Positions 62,100 to 64,000 of a DNA stretch of 64,000 nucleotides are shown here, one piece after another (position 1 is the stretch's first letter; each line of letters starts with the position of its first letter). Below the pieces are notes generated by a model. It had not been told where the DNA came from and made no database searches. It was given only the letters and a program-made list of their open reading frames with translations. Both the position numbers and the translations under genes were made by a program. Origin of the DNA: Arthrobacter sp. S39 (GTDB lineage: Bacteria > Actinomycetota > Actinomycetes > Actinomycetales > Micrococcaceae); assembly GCF_004320525.1 (NCBI RefSeq), contig NZ_SIHX01000003.1, positions 372,001 to 436,000 of the forward strand, in the 5' to 3' direction.

Positions 62100-62111
62100 G
62101 AAAACGCTTTC
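62100..62111. promoter_or_regulatory. LacI-type operator upstream of pectate lyase
   Basis: GAAAACGCTTTC has the GAAA-N-CG-N-TTTC dyad symmetry with central CG typical of LacI-family operators and lies 79 bp upstream of the pectate lyase ATG. No LacI-family gene is encoded in this window. Confidence 0.5.
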
Positions 62112-62301
62112 CGAGGGCACTACTATTCTTACGTCGGGCGTGACAAGGCTGTCAAGGGGTGCCCCTTTTTCGGCTTGCCCGACGCGACGGAACAGTCTTC
62201 ACAGCGCAAACATAGGTTCGCCCGGTTTCCCGCACAGGGTCGGGCGCGAGTCTGGGATCCGAACGCCGGCCTTTCCGCCGGCCCCAGATCCTAGGAGTAC
62301 A

Positions 62302-63762
62302 GTGAGCGTCCTTGCCCGGAGTGTAGGCAATGCCTTCAGAAACAAGGTCCGAACGGCTGCGGTCGTTGCAGTCCTGGCCGTGGCCATCGGCCTGGCACTG
62401 GCCATGCTGGTGGCGAACCAGGCCGTAGGTGCCAAGGTCCAGGAGCTGAATGCCTCCGTCGGCACCGTCCTGACTGTCAATCCGGCCGGCGGCCAGGGCT
62501 TTGAAGGCGGCGGCGAACCGCTGACAACCGAGCAGGCCGCCACCGCAGCCGCCGTTCCCAACGTGAGCTCCGTCGTCGGAACCAGCTCCCTCAGGCTCCG
62601 CAACGCTGCGGAAACTGCCGCCCAGACGGCTGCCGGCGGCCAGGGTGGTCCCGGTGGAGGCCAAGGCGGTCCCGCCGGACAGAACGCAACCACACTGACC
62701 ACCAGCCTGACCGCTGCCGTTGATGCCGGCACCCTCGGCGGCCGGAACCAGGCCGCGAACGGCACCACCGGAACGACCACCACGCAGCCGGTACGCTCGC
62801 TCCCGATCACCGCCACCGGAATCGGGGCGGAAGTTGACAGCACCGGCAAGGCCCTGGCCATCACCGACGGCGCCGGCCTCGGCGACTACACGGCCGAATC
62901 CGCCAACGCCCTGCTGGGCACCACGCTCGCCGAGAAGAACAGCCTCTCGGTGGGATCCACGTTCACCATCAACGACCAGACGTACACGGTGGCCGGCCTG
63001 TTCGATTCCGGCACCACGTTCGGCAACAACGCCCTCTACGTCACCCTTCCCACCGCACAGACCCTGGCAGCACTGCCGGGCGAGCTGTCCACGATGATTA
63101 TCACCGTTGACTCGCTGGAGAACGTTTCGTCCACCAAGGCCGCGCTGGAGACCGCCCTCGGCACGGACAAGGCAGACGTCACCCAGGGCCAGAACCTGGA
63201 GACGGCCGTCAGCTCCCTCGGGAGCGTCAAAAACATCTCCTTCATCGCTTTCGTCGCTGCCCTGGGTACCGCGGGGCTCATCATCCTGCTGATCATGGTC
63301 ATGCTGGTCCGCGAACGCCGCCGCGAGATCGGTGTCCTGAAGGCCATTGGCGCCCCCAACCGCACCATCGGCCTGCAGTTCGTCCTCGAAGCCCTCGTCC
63401 TGGTGGCCATGGGCAGCGCCGTGGGCGCCGCGATCGCATCCTTCGCCAGCGGCGGCATCGCCTCGGCGCTGATCAGCAGCAACACCTCAACGACGACGGT
63501 GGCGGCCACCGGCCGCGGGGCCGCCATGGCCGGGGCAGCCGGCGGCGCCGGAATGCCCGGCGGCGGGGCCGGCTTCCCGGGCGGCCAGGGCGGACCGCTC
63601 GGCGGCGCCTCCCAGCTGCTGACCTCCGTCACTGCCAGCGCGTCCCCCGGCGTCATTGCCGCCGGTATCGCCGCGGTCTTCGGGGTCGCCATCATCGGTT
63701 CGCTCGTCCCGGCCCTGCTTACGGCCCGCATCCGTCCCATCGAAGTCCTGCGAGGAGAATAG
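62302..63762 (+). CDS. ABC transporter permease (FtsX/MacB type) with Gly-rich loops
   Basis: 486 aa. It has the MacB/LolE-like layout: one N-terminal helix (VVAVLAVAIGLALAMLVANQ near 22-41), a large extracytoplasmic domain, then three helices with FtsX signatures (ERRREIGVLKAIGAPNRTIG near 336-355). Two low-complexity inserts lie in extracytoplasmic loops: a Gly/Gln/Pro stretch near 115-132 and a Gly/Ala/Met/Pro stretch near 410-440, between the last two helices. GTG at 62302 with GGAG five nt upstream. The partner ATPase follows after 2 nt. Probably mechanotransmission-type export or efflux; substrate unknown. Confidence 0.88.
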   Translation: MSVLARSVGNAFRNKVRTAAVVAVLAVAIGLALAMLVANQAVGAKVQELNASVGTVLTVNPAGGQGFEGGGEPLTTEQAATAAAVPNVSSVVGTSSLRLRNAAETAAQTAAGGQGGPGGGQGGPAGQNATTLTTSLTAAVDAGTLGGRNQAANGTTGTTTTQPVRSLPITATGIGAEVDSTGKALAITDGAGLGDYTAESANALLGTTLAEKNSLSVGSTFTINDQTYTVAGLFDSGTTFGNNALYVTLPTAQTLAALPGELSTMIITVDSLENVSSTKAALETALGTDKADVTQGQNLETAVSSLGSVKNISFIAFVAALGTAGLIILLIMVMLVRERRREIGVLKAIGAPNRTIGLQFVLEALVLVAMGSAVGAAIASFASGGIASALISSNTSTTTVAATGRGAAMAGAAGGAGMPGGGAGFPGGQGGPLGGASQLLTSVTASASPGVIAAGIAAVFGVAIIGSLVPALLTARIRPIEVLRGE

Positions 63763-63764
63763 CC

Positions 63765-64000
63765 ATGATTGAAGTCAAGAACCTGGTCCGCACCTTCAAC
63801 TCGGGTGACCGCACCATCAAGCCCGTCAACGATGTGAGTTTTGAACTCGAGCAGGGCACCCTGGCCTCCATCGTGGGCAAGAGCGGCAGCGGCAAAAGCA
63901 CACTGTTGTCCCTGCTGGGTGCGCTGGACAAACCAACCAGCGGAGACGTCGTCGTAAACGGCGTCAGCCTGGCCAGCATGCCGGACGGCAAGCTGACCGA
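63765..64000 (+). CDS. ABC transporter ATP-binding protein (MacB/LolD-like), 5' part
   Basis: Only the first 78 codons are in the window. They hold the A-loop aromatic in LVRTFNSGD and Walker A VGKSGSGKST with LLSLLGALDKPTSGDVV, the pattern of LolD/MacB ATPases that pair with FtsX-type permeases. ATG at 63765 has GAGGAG 8 nt upstream and follows the permease stop by 2 nt. Confidence 0.92.
   Translation, partial: MIEVKNLVRTFNSGDRTIKPVNDVSFELEQGTLASIVGKSGSGKSTLLSLLGALDKPTSGDVVVNGVSLASMPDGKLT

Overview
The window is a high-GC actinobacterial chromosome segment, most likely from Arthrobacter or a close relative (Pseudarthrobacter, Paenarthrobacter; Micrococcaceae). This rests on the base composition, frequent GTG/TTG starts, the eno-ftsB-DUF501-ppx order, a mycosin-like protease, and many genes whose only upstream signal is a TANNNT -10 box 6-8 nt before the start codon, the usual sign of leaderless actinobacterial mRNAs. 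Genes are dense and mostly metabolic. I see no phage, IS element, CRISPR array or rRNA. There is one tRNA.

Layout. 0-2.3 kb: galK, behind what may be the tail of galT, converging on a Bax-inhibitor-1 membrane protein. 2.7-8.4 kb: a branched-chain amino-acid-type ABC importer (livHMGF). Its permease carries an N-terminal signal/beta-sandwich extension, and its binding protein lies on the opposite strand beyond a double terminator. 8.6-19.2 kb (mainly minus strand): tRNA-Leu(UAA), an ACT-GNAT protein, NADH dehydrogenase II, a mycosin-like protease, ppx, DUF501, ftsB, enolase, mazG, adenosine deaminase and a DedA gene. 19.4-27.3 kb: a second dedA, thymidine phosphorylase, cytidine deaminase and a BMP/NupOPQ-type nucleoside ABC importer. 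Together with adenosine deaminase these form a nucleoside uptake and salvage block.

27.6-30.9 kb: an ohrR-ohr-oxidoreductase peroxide-response unit with a clear operator inside its promoter, then an M20 amidohydrolase. Two long hairpins flank this block. 31-36 kb: mannose-1-phosphate guanylyltransferase diverging from sdhCDAB. 36-43.9 kb: an alpha/beta hydrolase, a YihY-type membrane protein, a 2'-5' RNA ligase-like protein, trpS, exonuclease III, a small membrane protein and a three-gene ABC-2 exporter. 43.9-49 kb: a secreted CHRD protein, folD-glyA divergent from purU (one-carbon metabolism), a methyltransferase and a gamma-carbonic-anhydrase-like protein.

49-54.8 kb is the most interesting block: a flavin monooxygenase very like lysine 2-monooxygenase (DavB), an amino-acid permease, a PucR-type regulator and a 264-aa nitrilase-family amidase (DavA-like). 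It reads as a self-contained unit for taking up lysine and converting it through 5-aminovaleramide to 5-aminovalerate. 55-62 kb: a ROK regulator, an mmsAB-chvE-type monosaccharide ABC importer and a secreted PL1 pectate lyase, suggesting use of plant cell-wall sugars, which fits with galK. The window ends in an FtsX/MacB-type permease and the start of its ATPase.
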